Counted from the first letter of the stretch, positions 1 through 8,993 are shown. The stretch: 64,000 nt of DNA from Tagaea sp965279565 (GCA_965279565.1 OZ257249.1:1612001-1676000), one strand, 5' to 3'. Numbers and translations: made by a program. Notes: a model not told the origin generated them from the sequence alone.

Positions 1-3000
1 GATTTCGTGGCTCATCGTCGCGAGGAAGCTCGACTTCGCCTTCGTCGCGTCCTCGGCGAGCAGGCGGGCCTCGTCGAGGTCCTTGTTCGACTGCTCGAGC
101 CATCGCGACGACATTTCCGCCTGGCGCCGGGCTTCTTCCGCGACCGCTTTGGCGGCGAGAATCTCGTTCTCCGCAGCCTTCTGCGCGGTGATGTCCTGAT
201 AGGCACCGTACATGAACAGGGGTTTTCCGGTCGCTTCGTCGCGCACGAGCTTGCCGGCGGCATGGATCCAGACGATCTTCCCGTCGATCGGACGCCGATA
301 CGGATAGATCATGTCGTACTGCGAATACTTCCCGTCGATGGCGCCTTGATAGCGGGCGCTCGCCTGCTTGGCGATCTCCGGGTCGGCTTCGACCAGGCGG
401 GCGTACCATTCTTCCATGAGGTGATAGCGCCCGTCGGATTTCAGGGGTTCGCCCAGAATCGTGGCTGCACGCTCGGACTGGTAGTAGTAGTCCGGATCGC
501 TGTAGTCGACGTACCAATGGCCGCTGCCGGTCAGTTCCAGCGCGATGTCGGTGAGGAAATTCGCGCGTTTGATCTGCTCTTCGTTCCTGCGCCTTTCGGT
601 GATGTCGACCTGCCAGACCATCAGGGCCTTCTGGTCTGCATAGTCGACGAGGATCGCCGTCATCATCATCGTGCGGCGCTGGCGGTCGGTGTCGTAGACC
701 TCGACCTCGAAATCGCGCACCGTTCCTTCGGCCTTGAGGCGGGCAAGGAGCTCGTCGCGCTTGGCCGAATCGACATAGGCCGACTGCACCCTCTCGCCGA
801 TGGCGAGGCCGAACAGCTTGGTCGCGATCGGATTGGCGAACAGCGCTGTTCCGTCCATTGCAGTGATCGAAACGCAGATCGGTCCCTTGTCGAGCACCGA
901 CTGCAGGCGCTTGCGTTCCTCGGCGAGTGCGGCTTCCGCGACCTTGCGCGCGGTGATGTCGCGCATGAAGACCAGGATGTACTGCTTGCCGCCGAAATCG
1001 ATGTACTTGGACAGCGTCTCGACGTCGACCGTCGACCCGTCGGCGCGCAGAAGCACCTGTTCGCCCGGTTCGTCGCTCGGCCGGGTCGAGACCTTGTCCC
1101 AGACGATTTCCCAGACGCGCGCGTCGACGCCGCGCACGAAGTTCTGGACATGCCTGCCCGGCAGGGCGGAATGCGGCGTGGCGAGCAGCGTGCCGGCGGC
1201 GATGTTCGCCTCGACGACGTTGCCGTCGCGCCCGATCCAGATGATGCCGTCGGCCGCGTGTTCGAGCGCGTAGTGGACGCGGCGCAGCTCGGTTTCGGCC
1301 TTCTTTCGCTCGGTGACGTCGCGGATGGCGGCGGAGACGAGTTCGCCGCCGGGAATCGGGTTGAGGCTGATCTCGACCGGAAATTCGCGGCCCTTGGCGT
1401 CGATGGCGAGCAGTTCGCGCCCCGATCCCATTTCGCGGGCACTGGGACTGGCGGAGTAGCCGCTGCGGAGACCGACATGCTTGCCGTGGAACTTCGCCGG
1501 GATCAGCACTTCGATCGGCTTGCCGACCAGCTCCTCGCGACGGTAGGCGAACAGCGCTTCGCCCTGCCGGTTGACGAACCGGATATGGCCGGTCTTGTCG
1601 ACGATCAGCACCGCGTCGGGCGTTCCGTCGAGCAATGCTTCCGTACGCTCGCGTTCGTGCCGGGCGGCTTCCTCCGAGGCACGCTGCTCGCTCACGTCGA
1701 GGATCCAGAGCAGCGCGCAGGCTTCGTCGTGGAACTCGATGCGTTCGGCGGACACCTGGAAGATCGGCGCCGTCCCGTCGCCGATGTCGACGCGGAACTC
1801 CGTCGCGGCGACGACCGACTGTCGTCGGAGCTTCTGGAAAATCTGCTCGACCGCGTCGGCATCGCCGCCGGCAAGCTTCAGCGCGAGCGCACCGCCGACG
1901 AGATCGCGTTTCGCGCAACCGAGCAGGGTTGCCGCACGCTCGCTCGCGAACATCACGGTCTTTCCGTCGAGCCGGGCGACGATGGCGCCGGCCGGCCCGC
2001 TGTCGAGGAGAGCGACCAGCCGCGCTTCGCCTTCCTTCAGCCGCTCGGTGAGCCGGTCGGTCTCGATCAGGGCCTCGCGGAACGCGACCATGCCGCTGGC
2101 GAGACGGCCGATCTCGTCCTTGCGGTTGGTGAACGGCACGTCGAACTCGTGCTGGCCGGAGGTGAGGCGCGCCAGCGTTTCGGTCAACGTCGCCAGCGGC
2201 GAACCGATGCCCCGCGCGAACAGGCCGGCGATGGCGGCGATCGCCATGCTCAGCAGCAGGGCCGCGGTGAAGTTGACGGCAAGCGCCCCGAAGATCCGGC
2301 GCTCGATCTCGCTCGTGTCGCTTTTGGCGACGATCGCCCAGCGCACGCCGAAGATCTCGAGCGGCATGACCGCCGCGATCGTGTCTTCGTCGCGATAGTC
2401 GGTGTAGTGGACGATGCCGGTCTCGCCGGCCAGCGCGCGGCGCACGCCCTCGGTCCCGATGCGCAGCGACAGCGCCGAGCCGGGCGCGAAGCGCGGCTCG
2501 TTGCGCAGGACCATGTCTTCGCCGACGATCATCACTTCGCCGGTGTCGCCCAGCGCCGGCGCGGAGCGGATCACGGCGCTGAAATTCGCGTCGGGAATCA
2601 GCATCAGCACCGCGCCGACGACGCGGTCGGCACCGTCGGTGACCGGCAGGGCAACGATCGCGGTGCGGTCGCTGCCGCCGGGCGAGTAGGCCGCGATGTC
2701 GGAGAAGGTCGGCTGGTGCGGCGGGTTGGAGGCCATCGCGCCGACGAAGGCCTTTGCCGCGAGACTGTCCGGCATGTCGGCGATCAGGTTGATCCCGAAA
2801 TCCGAACGCTTGCGCACCGAATAGAAGACGTGGCCCGCGCGGTCCACGAACAGCAGGTCGGGCGCGCCAGTTTCCTGCGTCCAGCGCAGCCAGTGGCGAT
2901 GGTAGGCCGCATGGAACGCGTCGTAGGTCGTGCCCGTGCCGGCATTCTCGTTCGACGAGCGCAGCTCGTGCGGGCCTGCCTGGCTTCCGGCAAACCGCTC

Positions 3001-3297
3001 GACGATCTGGCGGCGGTCGGTGCCGTTGAGCTGCACGAACGCGTTGGAGAGATCGGAAAACTGCGAGCGCAGGGCGGGATTGATGGTCGCGACCCGCAGG
3101 GCGGCGACGCTGTCGGCGATGTTGGTCCGGATTCCGGTCGCGATCGCGTTGCGGATGTCCTCGACGCTGCGCTCGGCCGTCCGGAGCAGGCGGTTATACG
3201 ACTGGGCGGCCGACAGCCCGGCGACGAGCACGCCGGTCAGCATGCAAAGCAGGGCGACGAACGCGACGATCCGTGCCGAAAGCGACCGAGTGTTCAT
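1..3297 (-). CDS. Multi-PAS sensor histidine kinase, 3' end cut by window edge
   Basis: Membrane-bound sensor kinase; 1099 codons are visible and the C-terminus lies outside the window. Reading from the ATG at 3297: TM helix at about residues 8-30, a periplasmic sensing region (Cache-like by position) to about 335, TM2 at about 336-360, a HAMP-like linker, then five PAS-type domains starting near residues 421, 549, 671, 791 and 913. The last visible residues, FLATMSHEI, are the H-box of a HisKA domain, with the phospho-acceptor His at about 1097, so the ATP-binding domain and any receiver domain must follow beyond position 1. Each PAS has the usual 'lld..pdai...d..g.i...N' core. Input ligand unknown. 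It lies downstream of the phosphate transporter on the same strand, 116 bp away, with an AT-rich gap, so it probably has its own promoter. Confidence 0.9.
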   Translation of the reverse strand, partial: MNTRSLSARIVAFVALLCMLTGVLVAGLSAAQSYNRLLRTAERSVEDIRNAIATGIRTNIADSVAALRVATINPALRSQFSDLSNAFVQLNGTDRRQIVERFAGSQAGPHELRSSNENAGTGTTYDAFHAAYHRHWLRWTQETGAPDLLFVDRAGHVFYSVRKRSDFGINLIADMPDSLAAKAFVGAMASNPPHQPTFSDIAAYSPGGSDRTAIVALPVTDGADRVVGAVLMLIPDANFSAVIRSAPALGDTGEVMIVGEDMVLRNEPRFAPGSALSLRIGTEGVRRALAGETGIVHYTDYRDEDTIAAVMPLEIFGVRWAIVAKSDTSEIERRIFGALAVNFTAALLLSMAIAAIAGLFARGIGSPLATLTETLARLTSGQHEFDVPFTNRKDEIGRLASGMVAFREALIETDRLTERLKEGEARLVALLDSGPAGAIVARLDGKTVMFASERAATLLGCAKRDLVGGALALKLAGGDADAVEQIFQKLRRQSVVAATEFRVDIGDGTAPIFQVSAERIEFHDEACALLWILDVSEQRASEEAARHERERTEALLDGTPDAVLIVDKTGHIRFVNRQGEALFAYRREELVGKPIEVLIPAKFHGKHVGLRSGYSASPSAREMGSGRELLAIDAKGREFPVEISLNPIPGGELVSAAIRDVTERKKAETELRRVHYALEHAADGIIWIGRDGNVVEANIAAGTLLATPHSALPGRHVQNFVRGVDARVWEIVWDKVSTRPSDEPGEQVLLRADGSTVDVETLSKYIDFGGKQYILVFMRDITARKVAEAALAEERKRLQSVLDKGPICVSITAMDGTALFANPIATKLFGLAIGERVQSAYVDSAKRDELLARLKAEGTVRDFEVEVYDTDRQRRTMMMTAILVDYADQKALMVWQVDITERRRNEEQIKRANFLTDIALELTGSGHWYVDYSDPDYYYQSERAATILGEPLKSDGRYHLMEEWYARLVEADPEIAKQASARYQGAIDGKYSQYDMIYPYRRPIDGKIVWIHAAGKLVRDEATGKPLFMYGAYQDITAQKAAENEILAAKAVAEEARRQAEMSSRWLEQSNKDLDEARLLAEDATKAKSSFLATMSHEI

Positions 3298-3354
3298 GCA
3301 ACCCCGCTGTCGCCGCACCCGTTTTCGGGTTTCGGCCAGCGGATCAAAACATAA

Positions 3355-3404
3355 CAAGTAAGTATTATCAACTTGAGGGGGCAATCGCCGGGATCAGGCC
3401 CGGC
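3355..3404. promoter_or_regulatory. AT-rich gap with palindrome CAAGT-N11-ACTTG and a GC hairpin
   Basis: Between the transporter stop (3414) and the kinase start (3297). CAAGT (3355-3359) and ACTTG (3371-3375) form an inverted repeat around a very AT-rich centre, unusual for this genome. Next to the transporter stop, GCCGGG (3387-3392) and CCCGGC (3399-3404) can form a hairpin that could end the transporter transcript, though no T-run follows. The palindrome could be an operator for the kinase gene. That is inference from symmetry and position only. Confidence 0.3.
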
Positions 3405-3413
3405 GGCGGCACC

Positions 3414-5108
3414 CTAGAACGTCTCCTCCGCCGGCCGGGCACGGGGCTTGCGGGCGGCGCGCTCGGGGGCGAGCCGGCTTTCGCGCAGGTCGCCCGAGGC
3501 CTCCAGCAGCGGGTAGGCGACCGACACGAAGTGCGAGTGGATGCGCTTGAGGTCCCGCAGCACATCGAGATGCAGCGAGCTCGTCTCGATCGTGTCGGGG
3601 TTGCGCCCGCGCAGGCGCTGGATGTGCTGGTCGGCGGCGTGGCGCTCGCGTTCGCGGAACTCGACCTTCTCGGCCAGCATCTGGCGGGCCATCTTGGCGT
3701 CGCCCTGCATGAACACCGCCAGCGACAGGCGAAGTGCATCGAGCAGCATCAGGTGCAGGGCCTCGATCTCGGCCATGCCCTCGTCCGAGAAGCGCAGCCG
3801 GTTCTTCATCTTCTTGACGGCAAGCTCGATCAGGTTCTTCTCGACGATGTCGCCGGCATGTTCGAGGTTGGTGGCGAACTGCAGGATCTCCATCGCGCGG
3901 CGCTGGTCGCGTTCGCCCATCGCGTCGGTCGAGATGCGCAGCAGGTAGTGCTTCACGTCCTCGCACAGCCGGTCGACCACGTCGTCGCGCTTGATGATGT
4001 CGTCGGCAAGCTTGCGGTCGTCGGTCTTGAAGACGGTGATGCTGTCGCGCAGCATCGATTCGAGCGAGTCGCCCATGCGCAGCACCTCGCGCGACGCCGC
4101 GGCGAGGGCAAGGTTCGGGGATTCCAGCGCCGATTCGTCGAGATAGCGCGGGATCGCCGGGTTCGCGGCGGCTTCGCGCGCGGCGACGGCCCTGTCGAGC
4201 AGCCGGCCCGCGAGGCCGACCAGCGGCAGGAACACGACCGCGAGCGCCAGGTTGAAGCCCAGGTGGAAATTGGCGATCTGGCGGCCGATCCCGGCTTCGA
4301 GCGCGGGCAGATGCTCGACCGCGAGGCCGACCAGCGGCAGGAGTGCCACCACGCCCAGCGTGCGGAAGACGGCGTTGCCGATCGTCACGCGCCTTGCCCC
4401 CGCCTCGGCCGACCAGGTCGCGATCAGGGCGGGCAGGGCGCCGCCCAGGTTGGCGCCGAGCACGACCGTAAGCGCCAGCGGGACCGGCAGCAGGCCCGTG
4501 TCGGCGAGCGACACCGACAGCAGCACCATCGCGAGGCTCGAATGGACGAGCCAGGTCAGGCATGCCGCGATCAGCACGACGAGCACGCGTTCGTCGGCGA
4601 GCGAGGCGAGCACTTCGTGTACGACGGCCGAATCGCGCAGCGGATGCGTCGCCGCGACGATGAGCTTGAGCGCCAGCAGCATCATGCCCAGCCCCACGCC
4701 CGCGCGGCCCAGATCGCGCCAGCGCGTGGCGAGCGTGCTGGAGAACAGCGCCACGCCGAGCGTGACCAGGATCGGCGACAGGATCGTCAGGTTGAAAGAA
4801 ACAAGCTGGGCGACGAGCGAGGTGCCGACATCGGCCCCGAGCATGACCGCCAGCGCCATCGCCGTCGTGACGAAGCCGCGCGAGGCGAAGGACGCGGTCA
4901 TCAGCGCCGTCGCGGTCGAGCTCTGCAGCAGCGCGGTCACGCCGAGGCCGCAGCCGAATGCGAGGAAGCGGTTGCCCAGCGCCGAACCGATCGCCGCGCG
5001 CAGGTCGCCGCCGAACGCGCGCATGACGCCGGTACGCACCATGCGAAGGCCCCACAGGAGCAGGGCCACGCCACCGACAAGGTGGATCAGGACGGAAGTC
5101 GCGCCGAT
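3414..5108 (-). CDS. Na+/phosphate cotransporter family protein with PhoU-like C-terminus
   Basis: Inner-membrane sodium-dependent phosphate transporter (NptA/PNaS family). The N-terminal half has about eight hydrophobic helices with the family QSSTATA motif in the first repeat; the second repeat has VHSSLAMV in place of a full QSS. The C-terminal ~200 residues are a charged helical PhoU-like domain. The start is unclear. The open frame runs back to an ATG at 5258 that would overlap the divergent fliG start, and codons above 5108 look non-coding (low GC3). A strong GGAGGA (5116-5121, minus strand) sits 7 nt before an in-frame ATC at 5108, giving a natural N-terminus IGATSVLIHLVGG; TTG at 5177 is the other option. 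A Pho-box-like repeat lies just upstream. Function confident, start not. Confidence 0.85.
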   Translation of the reverse strand: MGATSVLIHLVGGVALLLWGLRMVRTGVMRAFGGDLRAAIGSALGNRFLAFGCGLGVTALLQSSTATALMTASFASRGFVTTAMALAVMLGADVGTSLVAQLVSFNLTILSPILVTLGVALFSSTLATRWRDLGRAGVGLGMMLLALKLIVAATHPLRDSAVVHEVLASLADERVLVVLIAACLTWLVHSSLAMVLLSVSLADTGLLPVPLALTVVLGANLGGALPALIATWSAEAGARRVTIGNAVFRTLGVVALLPLVGLAVEHLPALEAGIGRQIANFHLGFNLALAVVFLPLVGLAGRLLDRAVAAREAAANPAIPRYLDESALESPNLALAAASREVLRMGDSLESMLRDSITVFKTDDRKLADDIIKRDDVVDRLCEDVKHYLLRISTDAMGERDQRRAMEILQFATNLEHAGDIVEKNLIELAVKKMKNRLRFSDEGMAEIEALHLMLLDALRLSLAVFMQGDAKMARQMLAEKVEFRERERHAADQHIQRLRGRNPDTIETSSLHLDVLRDLKRIHSHFVSVAYPLLEASGDLRESRLAPERAARKPRARPAEETF

Positions 5109-5141
5109 TTTTCGGTCCTCCGGGAGGAGATGGAACGGGGA

Positions 5142-5159
5142 TGTAACGAAAATGTCACA
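5142..5159. promoter_or_regulatory. Pho-box-like direct repeat between phosphate transporter and fliG
   Basis: The plus strand reads TGTAACG-AAAA-TGTCACA, two 7-mers separated by 4 nt. This is the spacing and approximate sequence of a PhoB-binding Pho box (CTGTCAT-N4-CTGTCAT type). It lies between the divergent phosphate transporter and fliG. PhoB control of a phosphate uptake gene makes sense, but the repeat is oriented toward fliG and also reads as an imperfect palindrome (TGTGAC/GTTACA), so another regulator is possible. Confidence 0.45.
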
Positions 5160-5245
5160 TATTTTCAGGAAGGGCAACCGACGCCCCGCCGGCATACGCG
5201 CGCGCAGACTTCGCGCGAATCGCGATTCATCATAGAATCGATTCG

Positions 5246-6268
5246 ATGTCGGCCCCAAGACACCTCGACGACTATCGCCAGCTGACCGGCTCGGAGAAGG
5301 CCGCGATCCTTCTGCTTGCCGTGGGCGAGGAGAGTGCGTCCAAGGTCTTCGCGATGATGGACGACGAGGAGATCAAGGAACTCTCCCTCGTCATGGCCGG
5401 CCTCGGCACGGTCAACGCCAACGTCATCGAGCAGCTAATCGTCGAGTTCGCCGAGCAGATGGGCCAGTCGAGCTCGCTGGCCGGCACGATGGAGGGCACC
5501 GAGCGCTTCCTCGGCAAGGTGCTCGGCAAGCGCGCCGACGGCATCCTCGACGACATTCGCGGCCCGCGCGGCCGCACGATCTGGGACAAGCTCGGCTACG
5601 TGCCCGAGCAGATGCTCGCGAGCTACCTGAAGAACGAATATCCGCAGACCGCCGCCGTCGTGCTCGCCAAGGTCTCGCCCCAGCACGCGGCCAAGGTGCT
5701 GGCCCAGCTCCCCGACGGCTTCGCGATGGAGGTCGTCACCCGCATGTTGCGGCTGGAGACCGTGCCCAAGGAGGTGCTCGACGAGGTCGAGACGATCCTG
5801 CGCAACGAGTTCATGTCGAACGTCGCCAAGACGCCGCGCAAGGACCGCCACGAATCGATCGCCGAGATCTTCAACGCGCTCGATCCGGCCTCGGAGAAGC
5901 GCTTCCTTTCGGCCCTCGAAGACCGCAATCCGGAAGCGGCCCAGAAGGTGCGCGAGAGCATGTTCAAGTTCGAGGACCTGTCGCGCCTCGATCCCGCCGG
6001 CGTGCAGACACTCCTGCGCGCGGTCGACAAGGGCCGGCTGGCGCTAGCGCTGAAGGGGGCCCCCGACCTCGTGCGCGATCTCTTCCTGTCGAACATGTCC
6101 GAGCGTGCGGGCCGGCTGATGCGCGACGACATGGAACAGCTCGGCCCCGTGCGCGTGAAGGACGTCGCCGACGCGCAGCACGCCATCATCGAGCTCGCCA
6201 AGGATCTTGCCGCGCGCAACGAGATCGCGATCGGCCGCGACGGCGGCGAGGACGAGTTGATCTACTAG
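5246..6268 (+). CDS. fliG: Flagellar motor switch protein FliG
   Basis: FliG forms the rotor/switch ring at the base of the flagellum, linking the MS-ring (FliF) to FliM and transmitting torque from MotA/B. At 340 aa it matches the family length. The N-terminal domain begins LTGSEKAAILLLAVGEE; the middle domain carries NEYPQTAAVVLA in place of the usual EHPQ; the C-terminal domain keeps the charged torque helix region (DKGRLALALKGAPDLVRDLFLSNMSERA). It stands alone, with no other flagellar gene in the window, and is convergent with the DUF4175 gene. ATG at 5246 gives the canonical N-terminus. A possible Pho-box-like site lies 87 bp upstream, but its target is more likely the divergent transporter. 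Confidence 0.93.
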   Translation: MSAPRHLDDYRQLTGSEKAAILLLAVGEESASKVFAMMDDEEIKELSLVMAGLGTVNANVIEQLIVEFAEQMGQSSSLAGTMEGTERFLGKVLGKRADGILDDIRGPRGRTIWDKLGYVPEQMLASYLKNEYPQTAAVVLAKVSPQHAAKVLAQLPDGFAMEVVTRMLRLETVPKEVLDEVETILRNEFMSNVAKTPRKDRHESIAEIFNALDPASEKRFLSALEDRNPEAAQKVRESMFKFEDLSRLDPAGVQTLLRAVDKGRLALALKGAPDLVRDLFLSNMSERAGRLMRDDMEQLGPVRVKDVADAQHAIIELAKDLAARNEIAIGRDGGEDELIY

Positions 6269-6270
6269 CG

Positions 6271-6396
6271 ACCCCTCACCCTAACCCTCTCCCGCAAGGG
6301 GAGAGGGAATTACACCGTTGATATGGACGCACAGTGCGTGCGCCACCAAGACCGGAGTCCCCTCTCCCCTTGCGGGAGAGGGTTAGGGTGAGGGGT
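6271..6396. repeat. 37-bp perfect inverted repeat (paired hairpins) between convergent genes
   Basis: Arms at 6271-6307 and 6360-6396 are perfect reverse complements of 37 bp separated by 52 bp. Each arm is itself a hairpin, CCCTCTCCC-gcaa-GGGGAGAGGG. The element fills the gap between fliG and the convergent DUF4175 gene, so it probably ends transcription from both sides. The CCCTAACCCTCTCCC core is familiar as a dispersed intergenic palindrome in many proteobacterial genomes, so it is likely a REP-like repeat family member; copy number cannot be judged here. Confidence 0.8.
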
Positions 6397-6398
6397 TC

Positions 6399-8993
6399 CT
6401 AGAACCGCTTCAGCAGCCGTTCCAGATAGTCGCGCTCCGCGGTGGGGCGCGAGCGTTCGCCCAGCCGGCGGATCAGCTCGTCAAGGATTTCCTGCGAGCG
6501 CATCAGCTGGCCTTCGCCGATGCCGGGGATCTTCTGGAACGCGTCGGACAGCGACGTGCCGTCGCCTTCGGGGTTGCGGCCGAGCGGATCGCGCTGGTCG
6601 GCCTGCTCGCGCTCGCCGAACGCCTCGTCGCCCGGGCCGTCGCCGTCGCCCTGGCCGAAGCGTTCCATCATCTGGCGCATCGCCTCGCGTGCACCTGCGC
6701 GCAGCTGGTCGAGCGCGTCCATCTGCGGGCGCAACGCGCGGCCCGGGGCGCCGCGGCGCAGCTGGTCGCCCGATTCGCCCATCGAGCGGTCGGCGCGGCC
6801 GAAGCCGTCGGGTGCGCCGCCCATCATCTCCTCGAGCTGGCGCATCATGTCGGCGAGTGCGCCACGCAGCGCGTCCTGTTCGCCCGCTTCGTCGCCTTCG
6901 CCCTCGCCTTCGCCCTGGCCCTGCTGGCCTTGCTGTCCCTGTTGCCCCTGCTGGCCGCGCTGGCCCGGCTGGCCGGGGCGGAACTGGCCGGGGCGGTTCT
7001 GCTGCGAGCGGCGGAAGGTGCGGTCGATCAGGCTCTGCTGGCGCTGCATCAGCTCCTGCAGGCCCTTCATCATTTCCTGCGCCTGGCCGTCGCCGGGCTG
7101 GCCCTTCTGGCCGTCGCGCTGGGCCTGCATCGTGCGCAGGTTCTCGAGCATCTCCTGCAGGCGGGCGAGCAGGTCCTTGGCCGCTTCGCGCGCACCAGTG
7201 CGCGCGAGCTGGCGGGCCTGGTCGAGCAGCTTCTGCAGGTCGTTGCGGTCCATGCGCTGGGCGTTGCGTTCTTGCTGCTGGCGCGGTTCGCCCGGGTTCT
7301 TCATCGCCTGCTCGACGAGCGACTGCAGGTACTTGTCGATGGCCTGCTGGAGCTCGGCCATCAGCTTCTCGATCTCGGAATCCGGCGCGTTGTTGGCGAG
7401 CGCGTCCTGCAGCTTCTGCTGGATCGCGCGCAGCTCGCGCTCGGCGGCCGACAGCCTTCCGTCCTCGATGCGCAGTGCGGTGTCCCACATCAGCGCCTGC
7501 ATCTCGTCGATCGTGCCGGGCTCGCCTGACTTCTGCAGGCGAAGCGCCCCGATGCGCAGCGACAGCAGCACGACCGGGTCGTCGGCGAACTGCACCGGGT
7601 TCGACGCGATGGCCGCAAGTGCCCGCGCCACGACCGGGCGCAGGGCGGGTTCGGAGATGAGCAGCTTGCGCTGCTCGACCAGCGCACGCGCGACCGGGTG
7701 CTGGAACACGCGCTCGGGCAGCACGATGCGGATCGGCTCCGACACGCCGGTCTGGCCGGCGACGTCGGTCGCCTTCAGCGTCACGGTCACCGGCAGGCCG
7801 GCCCACGGATGCGCCGTCAGGTCGAAGAAGGTGGACGCGGTCGAATCCTTCGCGCGCGCCGAAGCGAGCGGCAAAGCGAGATCGATGGGCGCGCCCGCCC
7901 CCTGCTTTTCGGGCGGGGCGTCGCGGCGGATCTCGGCGATCACGCCGGCCACGCCGTAATCGTCCTTCGCGCGATACTCCATGCGCAGCGTGGCGCGCTG
8001 GCTCGAATGCGGCGGCTGCACGAACTCGACCGTCGGGGGCGCGTCCGGAATGAGCGTCAGCTCCCACGAACCCAGTGCACGCTGGCCCTGCTCGACCGTC
8101 AGGCGCTGGCCGACGGAAAGTTCGCTCGCCACGCGCCAGCTCTGCATCTTGGGTCCCGGTGCGGCTCCGGTCGCGGCGGGGGCGAGCACGGGGGCGAGAT
8201 CGACGGGTGCAAACGGCACGGGCTTGCCGTCGATCGTCAGGCGCGGCGGCGCGGTGCCGCCCGAAACCTGCGCGATCAGCTGGCTGCCGACCGGAACGGA
8301 AATCGACGCCATGTCGGCGCGCGGCAGGACCGGCGGCAGGCCCGTATAGGCCGGCGGCGTGATCCACAGGTCGAGCGTGCCGGGCGGGATCGCCGCGACG
8401 TCCACGCCGGGCGTGAAGGCGCGCGCGAAATGGCTGCCGGCCCGGTCGCCGCCCACACCCATCGCCACGGCAAGGCCGAGGACGAGCACGATGCGAAGGG
8501 CGCGCGGATCCTGGGTTGGCAGGCCCGGGCGGGGCAGGCCGATTCGCACGCTCGCGAGTCGCGCCAGCAGGCGGCGCCGGTGCGTCTCCCACAAGGCGCG
8601 GGTCGCGGGGTCCTGGTTGCCGCCGGCCATCTCGTCCTCGAGGGCGGCAAGCGGGCGGTGGCTGAAGCCGCTGGCCTTCTCCAGCCGGCGGCGGCCCTCG
8701 GCCCGGTCGGGCAGCGTGAACACGCGGCGCGCACGCCAGAGCGCCATCGCGAAGGCGGCGGCGAACAGCACAAGTGCCGAGGAATGCAGGGAAAAATGAA
8801 GACGGGGCAGCAGGTCGAGCAGGGCGACGATGCAGAAGGTCCCGGCCACCGTCAAAGCCGGCCAGACCGCCGGCCAGATCCGTTCCCAGGCGATGGCGAA
8901 GCGGGCAAGCCACAGCCGTCGCGCCAGTTTCGGCGCGGCCGGCGTTGCGGCCGGCGGCGGGCTCGTGCGGTGCTCAGGCGACGCGTCGGTCAT
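6399..8993 (-). CDS. TIGR02302/DUF4175 membrane protein
   Basis: 864-residue protein of the alphaproteobacterial TIGR02302 (DUF4175) family, function unknown. Two N-terminal TM helices (about residues 25-80), a third at about 150-170, then a long periplasmic-type region. The C-terminal third is low-complexity and Gln/Gly/Glu/Arg-rich, with PGQ and QQG repeats followed by alternating GEG, and Met/Arg-rich helices likely to form coiled coils; it ends in a conserved-looking RPTAERDYLERLLKRF. Start chosen at the ATG at 8993 (MTDASPEHR); an upstream ATG at 9062 would add 23 residues of non-coding character. 76 bp downstream of lysA on the same strand, probably one transcription unit. Confidence 0.85.
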   Translation of the reverse strand: MTDASPEHRTSPPPAATPAAPKLARRLWLARFAIAWERIWPAVWPALTVAGTFCIVALLDLLPRLHFSLHSSALVLFAAAFAMALWRARRVFTLPDRAEGRRRLEKASGFSHRPLAALEDEMAGGNQDPATRALWETHRRRLLARLASVRIGLPRPGLPTQDPRALRIVLVLGLAVAMGVGGDRAGSHFARAFTPGVDVAAIPPGTLDLWITPPAYTGLPPVLPRADMASISVPVGSQLIAQVSGGTAPPRLTIDGKPVPFAPVDLAPVLAPAATGAAPGPKMQSWRVASELSVGQRLTVEQGQRALGSWELTLIPDAPPTVEFVQPPHSSQRATLRMEYRAKDDYGVAGVIAEIRRDAPPEKQGAGAPIDLALPLASARAKDSTASTFFDLTAHPWAGLPVTVTLKATDVAGQTGVSEPIRIVLPERVFQHPVARALVEQRKLLISEPALRPVVARALAAIASNPVQFADDPVVLLSLRIGALRLQKSGEPGTIDEMQALMWDTALRIEDGRLSAAERELRAIQQKLQDALANNAPDSEIEKLMAELQQAIDKYLQSLVEQAMKNPGEPRQQQERNAQRMDRNDLQKLLDQARQLARTGAREAAKDLLARLQEMLENLRTMQAQRDGQKGQPGDGQAQEMMKGLQELMQRQQSLIDRTFRRSQQNRPGQFRPGQPGQRGQQGQQGQQGQQGQGEGEGEGDEAGEQDALRGALADMMRQLEEMMGGAPDGFGRADRSMGESGDQLRRGAPGRALRPQMDALDQLRAGAREAMRQMMERFGQGDGDGPGDEAFGEREQADQRDPLGRNPEGDGTSLSDAFQKIPGIGEGQLMRSQEILDELIRRLGERSRPTAERDYLERLLKRF

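Noticed and set aside
7..3354. A 1115-codon open frame on the plus strand
   Set aside because: It is the complement-strand shadow of the PAS kinase, which shows domain motifs throughout and ends in a HisKA H-box; GC-rich DNA leaves long chance frames.
5142..5159. CRP/FNR-type site (TGTGA...TTACA)
   Set aside because: Half-site spacing is 8 rather than 6 nt, and the direct-repeat spacing fits a Pho box better.
3273..5285. 670-codon plus-strand frame opposite the phosphate transporter
   Set aside because: Arg/Gln/His-rich low-information protein with no domain; the minus-strand transporter with TM helices and PhoU domain is the real gene.
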